This document shows, one piece after another, positions 18,132 to 26,176 of a stretch of DNA of 64,000 bases. Position 1 is the stretch's first letter. Every line of letters begins with the position of its first letter. The stretch comes from Flagellimonas sediminis (GTDB lineage: Bacteria > Bacteroidota > Bacteroidia > Flavobacteriales > Flavobacteriaceae): NCBI RefSeq assembly GCF_010500845.1, contig NZ_JAAAMI010000001.1, forward strand, positions 558,001-622,000. The letters are read 5' to 3'. The position numbers and the translations under genes are program-made. The notes beneath the pieces were generated by a model that ran no database searches, was not told the DNA's origin, and saw nothing but the letters and a program-made list of their open reading frames with translations.

Positions 18132-19358
18132 ATGAAAGGTAAAATTTCATATTGTTTTTACTTTCTTATACTTACGATTTTTATATCGCAAAATTCCTTT
18201 GCTCAGACCAGTGAGCAGAAATCCTTGGAGGCCAAACGGGAACGTCTTCAGGAGGAAATCAAGGAAATTAACCGTTTATTGTTCGCGGAACGAAAGGAAA
18301 AGGGTACCGTTTTGGACCAAATGGAGGCGTTGGACAATAAAATCAACGTTCGTCAAGAGCTTATTCGGGTCACCAACCAGCAATCCAATCTACTCAATCG
18401 GCAGATCAATGTCAACATCAGGAACATCAGTAAATTAAGAGAGGATCTCAAGCTGCTTAAAGAAGATTATGCCAACCTGATCCAAAAGACCTATCAGAAC
18501 AAATCGCAGAGCAATAGATTGATGTTCCTTCTTTCCGCCGAAAACTTCTTTCAGGCATTCAAACGCTTTCAGTATATGCAACAATATGCCAAGCACCGGA
18601 AGAAACAGGGGGAGAATATCATCAAAAAGACAGAGGAATTGACCCAATTAAATCAAGATTTGGTACGTCAGCGTAAAGAAAAGGAACAATTGTTGGCAGA
18701 GAACACCAAGGCAAAGAACGAACTTTCCAAAGAAATTGAATCCCAAAGAAGCCTTTTAACGAGCATCAAGCAGAATGAGGCCAAATACACTGCCGCCATC
18801 TCCGAAAAGCAAAAGGAGGCCCGTAAAATTGACCGTGAGATAGAACGATTGATCAAGAGTGCAATCGCTAGTTCAAATAAAAGTTCGGGCAAGTCCACAA
18901 GCAGTGCCACTTTTGCTTTAACGCCTGAGTCCAAATTGGTCGCCGATAACTTTTCCGCCAACAAGGGAAGGCTCATTTGGCCTGTGGAAAAAGGTATCAA
19001 AAGCCAAGGTTATGGGGTATATGCTGACAAACTGTATCCGGGCATCAAACATCAGAACAACGGGGTTACCATCACCACCGATAAAGGAAGCAAGGCCAGG
19101 GCCATTTTTGAGGGAGAGGTCATTGCCATCCTTTCTGTTCCCGGAGGAAACAAAGGGGTTCAGGTAAAGCACGGAAACTACATCAGTACCTATTATAACC
19201 TATCCAGGTTGTATGTAAAAAAAGGGGATAAAGTGACTGCCAAGGAAGTCTTGGGCGAAATAGATACCAATCGGTTTGATGGCACTACCAAATTGAAGTT
19301 TTATCTTTATAAAGATTCCAATCGCTTGAATCCCGAGGAGTGGATCTATCAACTATAG
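18132..19358 (+). CDS. EnvC-like coiled-coil protein with degenerate M23 (LytM) domain
   Basis: 408-aa secreted protein: signal peptide (to about residue 25, NSFAQ), long coiled coil (about 28-255) and a C-terminal LytM/M23 domain (about 280-405). Active M23 enzymes bind zinc through HxxxD and HxH. Here the first motif reads HQNNG and the last is KLKFYLY instead of HLHF, so the zinc site is lost. Thus it should act like E. coli EnvC, which switches on amidases that split septal peptidoglycan, and not as a hydrolase itself. No FtsEX partner or amidase gene is in the window. Confidence 0.85.
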   Translation: MKGKISYCFYFLILTIFISQNSFAQTSEQKSLEAKRERLQEEIKEINRLLFAERKEKGTVLDQMEALDNKINVRQELIRVTNQQSNLLNRQINVNIRNISKLREDLKLLKEDYANLIQKTYQNKSQSNRLMFLLSAENFFQAFKRFQYMQQYAKHRKKQGENIIKKTEELTQLNQDLVRQRKEKEQLLAENTKAKNELSKEIESQRSLLTSIKQNEAKYTAAISEKQKEARKIDREIERLIKSAIASSNKSSGKSTSSATFALTPESKLVADNFSANKGRLIWPVEKGIKSQGYGVYADKLYPGIKHQNNGVTITTDKGSKARAIFEGEVIAILSVPGGNKGVQVKHGNYISTYYNLSRLYVKKGDKVTAKEVLGEIDTNRFDGTTKLKFYLYKDSNRLNPEEWIYQL

Positions 19359-19361
19359 CTT

Positions 19362-20198
19362 ATGAAAAAAATTACAGATCTACAGGGGACCTTTGAACTG
19401 CACAACGGGGTCGAAATGCCCTATTTTGGATTGGGCGTATATCTTTCCAAAGATGGTAACGAGGTGATCCATGCCGTTAAGGAAGCTTTGGACCACGGCT
19501 ATCGTCATATTGACACTGCCGCCATTTACCACAATGAAGAAGGTGTGGGAACCGGAATCAAGGAAAGTTCAGTGGACCGTAAAGATGTTTTTCTCGTCAG
19601 CAAGGTCTGGAATACGGACCAGGGCTATGACTCTGCTCTAAAGGCTTTCGATGCCAGTTTGGAGCGGTTGGGAACCGATTATCTGGATCTTTACCTGATC
19701 CATTGGCCCAAAGGTGATCTATCAAAGGAGACTTGGAAAGCTTTGGAACGACTTTACAAGGAAAAACGTGTTAGATCTATCGGTGTGAGCAATTTTTTAC
19801 AGCATCATTTGGAAGATTTGCTGACTTCCGCAGAAATTGTTCCTATGGTGAACCAAATGGAGTTCCATCCGTATTTGGTGCAACAAAAACTGTTGGATTT
19901 CTGTGCATCCAAAGGCATACAATACGAAGCTTGGTCACCCTTGATGCAGGGAAATATCTTTGATTTGGAGGTAATGAAAGATCTTGCGGCCAAATACAAC
20001 AAGACCATTGCACAGATCGTATTGCGTTGGGATCTTCAAAAAGGAGTGGTGACCATTCCCAAATCATCCAAAAAGGAACGCATTATTGCCAATGCGGATT
20101 TATTCGATTTTGAGATCAATGAAGCCGATGTGCAGTTGTTGGATAGCTTGGAAAGGGGCAAACGCTTTGGTCCAAATCCGGATAATTTCGATTTTTAA
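19362..20198 (+). CDS. Aldo/keto reductase
   Basis: 278-aa NADPH-dependent aldo/keto reductase with a TIM-barrel fold. The catalytic tetrad is visible: Asp in GYRHIDTAAIYHNEEGVG (near 51), Tyr in the same motif, Lys in FLVSKVWN (near 82) and His in YLIHWPKG (near 114). The cofactor signature IPKSSKKERI is near residue 230. The family reduces aldehydes and ketones such as methylglyoxal or 2,5-diketogluconate; substrate unknown. It follows the EnvC-like gene by 3 bp, so it probably shares the transcript. It is convergent with the thioesterase at the next base pair. Confidence 0.9.
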   Translation: MKKITDLQGTFELHNGVEMPYFGLGVYLSKDGNEVIHAVKEALDHGYRHIDTAAIYHNEEGVGTGIKESSVDRKDVFLVSKVWNTDQGYDSALKAFDASLERLGTDYLDLYLIHWPKGDLSKETWKALERLYKEKRVRSIGVSNFLQHHLEDLLTSAEIVPMVNQMEFHPYLVQQKLLDFCASKGIQYEAWSPLMQGNIFDLEVMKDLAAKYNKTIAQIVLRWDLQKGVVTIPKSSKKERIIANADLFDFEINEADVQLLDSLERGKRFGPNPDNFDF

Positions 20199-20199
20199 A

Positions 20200-20712
20200 C
20201 TAGGACATGAACAGAGCCTTCAGTTCCGTGGCATCCGAGGGCTTTAACTTACCTGCCAACACCAAGCTCAATTGCTTTCTTCGGAGTGCGGCGGCAAAAC
20301 GCTCCTTCTCTAGATCGGTTTCTGGCTCCAGTAGAGGGACTTCAGTTGGTTTTCCGGTGTCATCCACCGCTACAAAGGTATAAATGGCCTCATTGGCCTT
20401 GGTACGCTCCCCAGTAAACCGGTCCTCGATCCACACATCGATAAAAATTTCCATGGAGGTTGTAAACGCTCTGGAAACGGCAGCTTCAACGGTGACCACG
20501 CTACCCAAGGGAACGGCACGGTTAAAGGCCACATGGTTTACCGAAGCGGTCACGGTGATCCTTCGGCTGTGTCTTCGGGCCGCAATACTGGCCGCCCTGT
20601 CCATTCGGGCCAACAGTTCGCCCCCAAAAAGATTGTTGAGCGGATTGGTTTCACTGGGCAGGACCAAATCGGTCATGACGGTTCGTGATTCTCTTGGAGT
20701 TTTGGCGCGCAT
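20200..20712 (-). CDS. Acyl-CoA thioesterase (hotdog fold)
   Basis: 170-aa hotdog-fold acyl-CoA thioesterase of the YciA/BACH type. The motif NPLNNLFGGELLARMDRAAS (residues 23-42) contains the usual Asn and Asp that position water and the thioester. HxxFNRAVPLGSVVTVEA follows near 68. One hotdog domain plus a short helical C-terminus; normally trimer-of-dimers. The start at 20712 places the signature about 20 residues in, as usual. It hydrolyses fatty acyl-CoA to acid and CoA; chain-length preference cannot be deduced. Confidence 0.9.
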   Translation of the reverse strand: MRAKTPRESRTVMTDLVLPSETNPLNNLFGGELLARMDRAASIAARRHSRRITVTASVNHVAFNRAVPLGSVVTVEAAVSRAFTTSMEIFIDVWIEDRFTGERTKANEAIYTFVAVDDTGKPTEVPLLEPETDLEKERFAAALRRKQLSLVLAGKLKPSDATELKALFMS

Positions 20713-20769
20713 ACCTTTTAATTTTGCGCAAAGATATTGAAGTGGGGTATGGTTTAAAAAGATTAAGGG

Positions 20770-21714
20770 CTATTTCTCGGAAAGCAACCAAGCGTCCTTG
20801 GATTCTGTGGCCTTTACTTTCCTTAAAAAGGCAAGTGCTTCCTTAGGGTCATCAAAGCTGTCATAGGCCACTTGATGCAGACCATATCGGTTTACGCCCA
20901 AATAAAAGGCGTTGAATCCCTTTTCTTTGAGTTGTTCCACTCTTTTTTCGGCGTTGGGCTCTTCACGGAAAGCACCAGCGATCACATGATGTTTACCCAA
21001 ATGTCTCTTGGTCACCTCAATGACAACGGCAGGAAGTTCCAATGGTGCACTTTCAAAGAAAGTTGCCTCCTGGATCAAACGGGAAACTTCTTGTTGGGCA
21101 TCTTGCTGCGCAGCAACCTGTTTTTGTTGAAGGTCTCCATAAGTGCGGTAAGAGGTTACGCCCAAAGAAACGGCCAATAAAATAATGGCTGCATATTTCA
21201 ACCAAGGTCTGAACGAAGTGGTTTCCCTCACCTCTGGAGTGATGATGAACGGAATTTTTTCTTCCAGTTCCTGCACTTCTTCTTTCAAGACTTCGCGCTG
21301 AATGGGTGTGGCTACGAAAGAGGTAAGACCGAACGATGAGGTCAAGAAATTGGTCTTGTTCTCGGGTTGAAACTGGATTTTTTGATCCTTGTTGTGGAAA
21401 AGTTTGCCTATTCCGTATAGTTCAATACTTTCCCCAAGGGTCAACCTTTTGTTCCAGGTGTTGGCCACATCTTCTACCTCCTGCAAAATTTCCTCGTACC
21501 CCAATTTTTTTTCCTTGGCAATATGAGATACCAAAAGCCCATCATTTTTGGACAGTTGTGCGTTGAAAGAGATGGATTTTGTTGGTGGCGCAAAGGTCTT
21601 GGTCACCATATCAATTTCTGCGGATTTGCTGTGTGCCAAGAAGGCCCCGAAACCGGGAACTACAACACAATTGTACTCGAACAGCAATTTTTCTATGTAA
21701 GAATCAATCCGCAT
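20770..21714 (-). CDS. HU-CCDC81 and SPOR domain protein
   Basis: 314-aa inner-membrane protein with a cytoplasmic N-terminal HU-CCDC81 module (MRIDSYIEKLLFEYNCVVVP..., residues 1-115, related to HU DNA-binding folds), one transmembrane helix (about 175-195, WLKYAAIILLAVSLGVT) and a periplasmic SPOR domain at the C-terminus (about 235-310, HVIAGAFREEPNAEKRVEQL). SPOR domains bind denuded septal peptidoglycan. A protein linking a DNA-binding-like domain to septal wall suggests a link of cell division and chromosome; that is inference. I took ATG 21714, since MRIDSYIEKLLFEYN is the family start; a longer frame from 21813 adds non-conserved residues. Confidence 0.87.
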   Translation of the reverse strand: MRIDSYIEKLLFEYNCVVVPGFGAFLAHSKSAEIDMVTKTFAPPTKSISFNAQLSKNDGLLVSHIAKEKKLGYEEILQEVEDVANTWNKRLTLGESIELYGIGKLFHNKDQKIQFQPENKTNFLTSSFGLTSFVATPIQREVLKEEVQELEEKIPFIITPEVRETTSFRPWLKYAAIILLAVSLGVTSYRTYGDLQQKQVAAQQDAQQEVSRLIQEATFFESAPLELPAVVIEVTKRHLGKHHVIAGAFREEPNAEKRVEQLKEKGFNAFYLGVNRYGLHQVAYDSFDDPKEALAFLRKVKATESKDAWLLSEK

Positions 21715-21818
21715 GGGCACAAATATTATAAAAAATGGAAGAGTAGAAAATAAGCCGAATGACTTTTTATTAACATTTGAAATTCTGTATTTTGTGGACA
21801 ACATTGATCCCAAATCAA

Positions 21819-22925
21819 ATGACTGAACCTGAAATTATTGCGGCCCTGAGGCTGCAGGCCATTCCCAATATTGGGGATATCACCGCGAAGAAATTAATTG
21901 CCCATTGCGGTAGTCCAAAAGCGGTTTTTGAGGATAAACTACATCACCTGCTAAAAATTGATGGCATTGGGAAACAGACCTTGAGGGATTTGTTCAAGCC
22001 CATTTATCTTGACGAAGCCGAAGGGGAATATCAATTTTTGTCCCAAGAAGGTATCACCCCCCTTTATTTTATGGATGAAGCGTACCCAACCCAATTAAAA
22101 CATTGTGTGGATGGTCCTATTGTGCTGTTCCAAAGAGGAAATATGGATTTGAAACATCGTAAGATCATCAGTGTGGTGGGAACAAGGAACGTGACCAATT
22201 ACGGAACTACTTTTTGCGAAAGTTTTATCGATGAAATTGCTCCCCTGGATCCTGTCATTGTAAGTGGTCTGGCTTACGGAGTGGACATTGCCATTCAAAA
22301 AGCTGCCATGTACAAAGGGTTGCAGACCATTGCATGTCTGGCTCATGGTTTGAACCAGATTTATCCCAAAACGCACAAAAAGTATAAGCATCAGATTGAA
22401 GAAAACGGCGGGTTTTTAACGGAGTTCTGGAGCACCAGTCAACCCGATCGGGAAAATTTTTTGAAAAGGAACCGGATCATTGCCGGGATGAGTGAAGCAA
22501 CCATTGTGGTAGAATCGGCTGAAAAGGGAGGCAGCCTCGTCACCGCGGATTTGGCCAACGGATACAATCGGGAGGTGTTCGCGGTACCGGGAAGAGTCTC
22601 GGATAAGTGGAGCAAGGGCTGTAATGACCTCATCAAACAACATAAAGCCCATATGTTGACCTCTGCGGCGGAGCTGATCTATCTTTTAGGATGGGATTTG
22701 GAGCAGAAAAATGAGAAAACCACTATACAAAAACAGCTTTTCATCGAGTTGGATCCAACAGAACAGTCTATCTACTCGTATTTACAGTTGAACGGGAAAC
22801 AATTACTGGACACCGTGGCCTTGGAGTGCCAATTGCCCATTTTTAAAACATCGTCCACTCTATTGAATATGGAAATGAAGGGAGTTATCCGACCATTGCC
22901 CGGTAAACTGTTCGAGGCGATTTGA
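21819..22925 (+). CDS. dprA: DNA-processing protein DprA
   Basis: 368-aa DprA, which loads RecA on incoming single-stranded DNA during natural transformation. It has an N-terminal helix-hairpin-helix/SAM-like region (LQAIPNIGDITAKKLI, IDGIGKQTLRDLF), the Rossmann-fold core with VVGTRNVTNYG near 122, SGLAYGVDIAIQKAA near 150 and ERNR-like FLKRNRIIAGMSEATIVVE near 210, and a C-terminal winged-helix DML1-type domain (about 310-365). ATG 21819 was chosen over 21777 because MTEPEIIAALRLQAIPNIGD matches the normal start. recA is 6 kb away. Confidence 0.93.
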   Translation: MTEPEIIAALRLQAIPNIGDITAKKLIAHCGSPKAVFEDKLHHLLKIDGIGKQTLRDLFKPIYLDEAEGEYQFLSQEGITPLYFMDEAYPTQLKHCVDGPIVLFQRGNMDLKHRKIISVVGTRNVTNYGTTFCESFIDEIAPLDPVIVSGLAYGVDIAIQKAAMYKGLQTIACLAHGLNQIYPKTHKKYKHQIEENGGFLTEFWSTSQPDRENFLKRNRIIAGMSEATIVVESAEKGGSLVTADLANGYNREVFAVPGRVSDKWSKGCNDLIKQHKAHMLTSAAELIYLLGWDLEQKNEKTTIQKQLFIELDPTEQSIYSYLQLNGKQLLDTVALECQLPIFKTSSTLLNMEMKGVIRPLPGKLFEAI

Positions 22926-22939
22926 CAGTTGAGTCCAAC

Positions 22940-23020
22940 GTCATGCTGAGCGTAGTGAAGCATCTCTTTGAGTGGTTGTATGGGATTCTTCGTCTCCACT
23001 TCGTTCCGTCTCAGAATGAC
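22940..23020. repeat. Dispersed element with terminal inverted repeats (GTCATGCTGAG...CTCAGAATGAC)
   Basis: An 81-bp element in the gap between the convergent genes dprA and trpS. The ends GTCATGCTGAG and CTCAGAATGAC are complementary apart from one base, and inside are GCGTAGTGAAGCATCT and GATTCTTCGTCTCCAC, also partly inverted. The same structure recurs at 52094-52174, and divergent or partial copies at 12311-12395 and 39542-39632. As a hairpin it could end transcription from either side. Confidence 0.7.
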
Positions 23021-23030
23021 AAGCCGAACA

Positions 23031-23999
23031 TTAATACCCCAACTTCTCCCGAACCTTGGCCAGAACCTCGTTGGCCACTTTTCGGGCTTTTTCTGCTCCA
23101 TGGGCCAAAGCATCGTCTACTTCGCTAAGGTGGTTCATATAGTAATCGAACTTTTCACGAGGCTCTGCAAATTTTTCTACAATCAGCTCGAACAAAGCTT
23201 GTTTGGCATGCCCATAACCATAGTTTCCCGCTAAATAATTAGCACTCATTTCCTCGATCTGTTCTTGGGAAGCCAATAGTTTGTATAGGGCAAAGACATT
23301 GTCATGGGTTGGATCCTTTGGGTCTTCCATCGGGGTACTATCGGTTACAATGCCCATGATCTGCTTGCGCAAGGGTTTATCCGCTTGAAAAATATCGATA
23401 AGATTGCCGCGACTCTTACTCATTTTCTCACCATCGGTACCGGGCACGTACATCGTTTCTTCGTGAACCTTGGCCTGTGGCAAAACAAAGGTTTCTCCCA
23501 TTTGGTTGTGGAACCGGGAGGCCACATCGCGGGTCATTTCCAAGTGTTGTAATTGGTCCTTTCCTACGGGTACTATATCGGCATCGTACAACAAGATGTC
23601 GGCCGCCATAAGCATTGGATAGGTAAAAATACCAGCATTTACGTCGTCCAAACGATCGGCCTTGTCCTTAAAGGAATGGGCCAGGGTCAACCGTTGATAG
23701 GGAAAAAAGCAACTCAAGTACCAAGCCAGTTCCGCAGTTTGTGGAATATCACTCTGACGATAGAAAACAGTCTTGTTGATGTCAAGTCCAAAAGCCAACC
23801 ACGCAGCGGCAATGGCATAGGTGTTCTTTCTTAACAGTTCCCCATTTTTGATCTGCGTAAGCGAGTGCATATCGGCAATGAATAGGAAAGAATCGTTTGC
23901 AGGATCCTTTGCCATTTGTATGGCAGGAACGATTGCTCCTAAAATATTTCCCAAATGGGGTACACCTGTACTTTGTATTCCGGTCAGAATTCGGGCCAT
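23031..23999 (-). CDS. trpS: Tryptophan--tRNA ligase
   Basis: 322-aa class I aminoacyl-tRNA synthetase that charges tRNA-Trp. The HIGH-like motif is PHLGN at residues 14-18 and the KMSKS loop is GEKMSKSRGN near 195. AIVPAIQMAKDPANDSFLF and DMHSLTQIKNGELLR match the TrpRS family. Normal length for the bacterial enzyme. Convergent with dprA. Confidence 0.97.
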   Translation of the reverse strand: MARILTGIQSTGVPHLGNILGAIVPAIQMAKDPANDSFLFIADMHSLTQIKNGELLRKNTYAIAAAWLAFGLDINKTVFYRQSDIPQTAELAWYLSCFFPYQRLTLAHSFKDKADRLDDVNAGIFTYPMLMAADILLYDADIVPVGKDQLQHLEMTRDVASRFHNQMGETFVLPQAKVHEETMYVPGTDGEKMSKSRGNLIDIFQADKPLRKQIMGIVTDSTPMEDPKDPTHDNVFALYKLLASQEQIEEMSANYLAGNYGYGHAKQALFELIVEKFAEPREKFDYYMNHLSEVDDALAHGAEKARKVANEVLAKVREKLGY

Positions 24000-24134
24000 C
24001 CTTTAAATTTTGCCCGTAAAAGTAAGCATCCCTTGGGTATTAAAAAAGTGGCCGAAACGGCTACTTAATTACCATTGGTCGAAGGATGATCGTTCTTTGT
24101 TTCCAAAGCCGTTCAAAAAGGCTACTTTTAGCAT

Positions 24135-24878
24135 ATGCTACAGCTTATCAAGAACTTTGGGCATGTAATCTATAGGATATGGTTCTATGTGTTGGTTACC
24201 ATTCCCATTTTGTTGTTTTTCCCCTTTTTACTGCTGTTAACCATTTCCGAACGCACGTATGCCCAGTTTTTTTGGACAGCGCGAAATCTTTGGGCAAGAC
24301 CAATTCTATTTGGTATGGGTTGTTTTCCTAAAATTGTTAGGGAACAACAAATGGTGAAAGGCAAAAGTTATATGCTGGTGGCCAACCATACCAGTATGTT
24401 GGATATCATGTTGATGTTGGTTGTAAGCCGAAATCCATTTGTTTTTGTTGGAAAAAAGGAATTGGTAAAAATCCCGGTTTTTGGATTTTTCTATAAGCGG
24501 GTCTGTATTATGGTGGACCGTGACGATGTGAGGAGCCGCACCGGAGTGTACAGAAGGGCGCAGCGGAGATTGGATCAAGGATTGAGCATCTGCATTTTTC
24601 CCGAAGGGGGCGTTCCCGAGGAACATATTGTTTTGGACCAATTTAAGGACGGGGCCTTTAAGATGGCCATTGCCCATAGAATTCCAGTGGTACCCATGAC
24701 TTTTTATGATAACAAAAAGCGGTTTTCGTTCACGTTTTTAAGTGGGGGGCCAGGTAGGATGCGGGCCAAGGTGCACCCATTTTTCGAAACGGGCATTCTC
24801 AGTTCCGAGGACACTTCGACTTTAAGGGAAGAAGTTCGCACCGTAATCTTGAAGGAACTAACCGACCCTTCAGGGTAA
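24135..24878 (+). CDS. plsC: 1-acyl-sn-glycerol-3-phosphate acyltransferase
   Basis: 247-aa lysophosphatidic-acid acyltransferase that makes phosphatidic acid, the second acylation in phospholipid synthesis. It is anchored by an N-terminal hydrophobic hairpin (about residues 10-40). The catalytic HX4D motif is NHTSMLD near 79 and the substrate-binding motif FPEGGVP is near 156; a VPMTFYD stretch (block IV) follows. TTTG at 24096-24099 and TACTTTTA at 24123-24130 give a promoter-like pair (spacer 23 bp) that ends only 4 bp before the ATG, so its use is doubtful. Convergent with the following kinase-like gene, one base between the stop codons. Confidence 0.9.
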   Translation: MLQLIKNFGHVIYRIWFYVLVTIPILLFFPFLLLLTISERTYAQFFWTARNLWARPILFGMGCFPKIVREQQMVKGKSYMLVANHTSMLDIMLMLVVSRNPFVFVGKKELVKIPVFGFFYKRVCIMVDRDDVRSRTGVYRRAQRRLDQGLSICIFPEGGVPEEHIVLDQFKDGAFKMAIAHRIPVVPMTFYDNKKRFSFTFLSGGPGRMRAKVHPFFETGILSSEDTSTLREEVRTVILKELTDPSG

Positions 24879-24879
24879 C

Positions 24880-26040
24880 TTACATAAGATTGGGTAATGT
24901 TAGGGTGGTTTTCCTGTATTCTTTTGTGCCGTTCGTCACCGTGACGTTCTTGTTTTGAATGGCGTACCCCTTTACGGTATTTAGCAGCTCTATTTGGTCC
25001 TGCCATTTTAGGATACTGTCCCTATATTCTGGTTGGTTGGCCACGTCGGAATCCAGTTCTCTGTATTCCACATCCACAATGACCTCTTTTGCTGAAGCTT
25101 TAAAAACAATATTGAAATGTTGTCCCTTGTGATGGTTGAACATGGAATGCTCAATAATGTTTTCAAACAGCGTGTGGATTATGAAAGCCGGAATAATGGC
25201 CTCTTCCAATTTATCCATGGTTTTTTCCAAGGTGATGGTATATTCAAACGAATCGTCATAACGCAATTTCTGAAGTTTTAGGTACCAATTCAACATGTCG
25301 ATTTCGTTGTATAGTGATACCGTATCCTTGTCCAATTGCTTCAGATAAAACCGCATCAACCTGCTGAAGGTGGACAAATATTCCAAGGCGGGAATCTTTT
25401 TTTCCGAGGTCACGAAATACTGTATGGCGTTCAATGAATTAAAGACAAAGTGTGGATTTAGCTGTGAGTTGAGGGCACGTAGTTTTAGCTCGAGCATCTC
25501 TTCCCTAATTTTCAGGAGTTTGTCCTGCTTTTCTGCCAACTCCCTGTTGGCCCTGACACTCTTGATCTTAATGGCGCAAATGGAAGCCACCGCGGTCAGC
25601 ATTTTAAGATGGTGTGGTGTGAAAAATCCAATTTCAGGGTGCTCACAATCTATGACCCCATATACAATGTTTTCATGGGCTATGGGAACACAGATCTCAG
25701 AAAGACGGTTGTCGTCATCCTCAATATATCTGGGGTCTTCGGAGGTGTTGTTGATGATTTCGGCAATACCCGTTTTGGCTACTGTCCCGGTAATACCTTG
25801 TCCTAGGACAATTTCCAAATGGTTGAAAAGAGTTTTGTCCTTGGGGCTTTTAGGGCCATAGGCCGCCTTTTGTACCAGAATATCCGTTTCTTGATCCAAA
25901 ATATAGATTACACAGTCCACGAATCCAAGTTTTGCAATGCAATTCTTGGCGAGGTCCCAGAGAATGTCATCTTCATTTTCCTTTCCTAACAGGGATTTGG
26001 AAAAGTAGATGAGGATATCTTCAAACGATTCACTGATCAA
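24880..26040 (-). CDS. GAF-domain LytS-type histidine kinase-like protein with degenerate ATPase
   Basis: 386-aa soluble protein with a GAF domain (about residues 25-160; VLGQGITGTVAKTG and ENIVYGVIDCEHPEIGFFT are typical), a coiled coil (about 160-190), then a His_kinase (LytS-type) region with the phospho-acceptor motif LNPHFVFNSLNAI, His197. The N-box is weak (PAFIIHTLFENIIEHS) and the DNGxG box normal in this family is absent; the corresponding segment reads VDVEYRELDSD. It therefore may not bind ATP properly. No LytTR regulator is adjacent. It may be a sensor-adaptor or pseudokinase. The gene has no visible frameshift. Confidence 0.8.
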   Translation of the reverse strand: MISESFEDILIYFSKSLLGKENEDDILWDLAKNCIAKLGFVDCVIYILDQETDILVQKAAYGPKSPKDKTLFNHLEIVLGQGITGTVAKTGIAEIINNTSEDPRYIEDDDNRLSEICVPIAHENIVYGVIDCEHPEIGFFTPHHLKMLTAVASICAIKIKSVRANRELAEKQDKLLKIREEMLELKLRALNSQLNPHFVFNSLNAIQYFVTSEKKIPALEYLSTFSRLMRFYLKQLDKDTVSLYNEIDMLNWYLKLQKLRYDDSFEYTITLEKTMDKLEEAIIPAFIIHTLFENIIEHSMFNHHKGQHFNIVFKASAKEVIVDVEYRELDSDVANQPEYRDSILKWQDQIELLNTVKGYAIQNKNVTVTNGTKEYRKTTLTLPNLM

Positions 26041-26099
26041 AATAAATGAGGTTAGTATATGGAAGAAAAGTAATAAAAATTTAATTATGAAGGCATTAC

Positions 26100-26129
26100 A
26101 AAAAAAGTGCCCCGTTCTGGCGGGGCACT
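26100..26129 (-). terminator. Rho-independent terminator after the barrel gene
   Basis: Arms GTGCCCCG (26107-26114) and CGGGGCAC (26121-26128) pair perfectly around a 6-nt loop. On the minus strand the stem is followed by an unbroken T-run. It lies 48 bp after the stop codon of the sigma-linked barrel gene, ending that operon before the GAF kinase gene. Confidence 0.85.
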
Positions 26130-26176
26130 CAAATGATTGTCTAAAGGGACAATCTTCCTAACCAACATTTTGTTTC

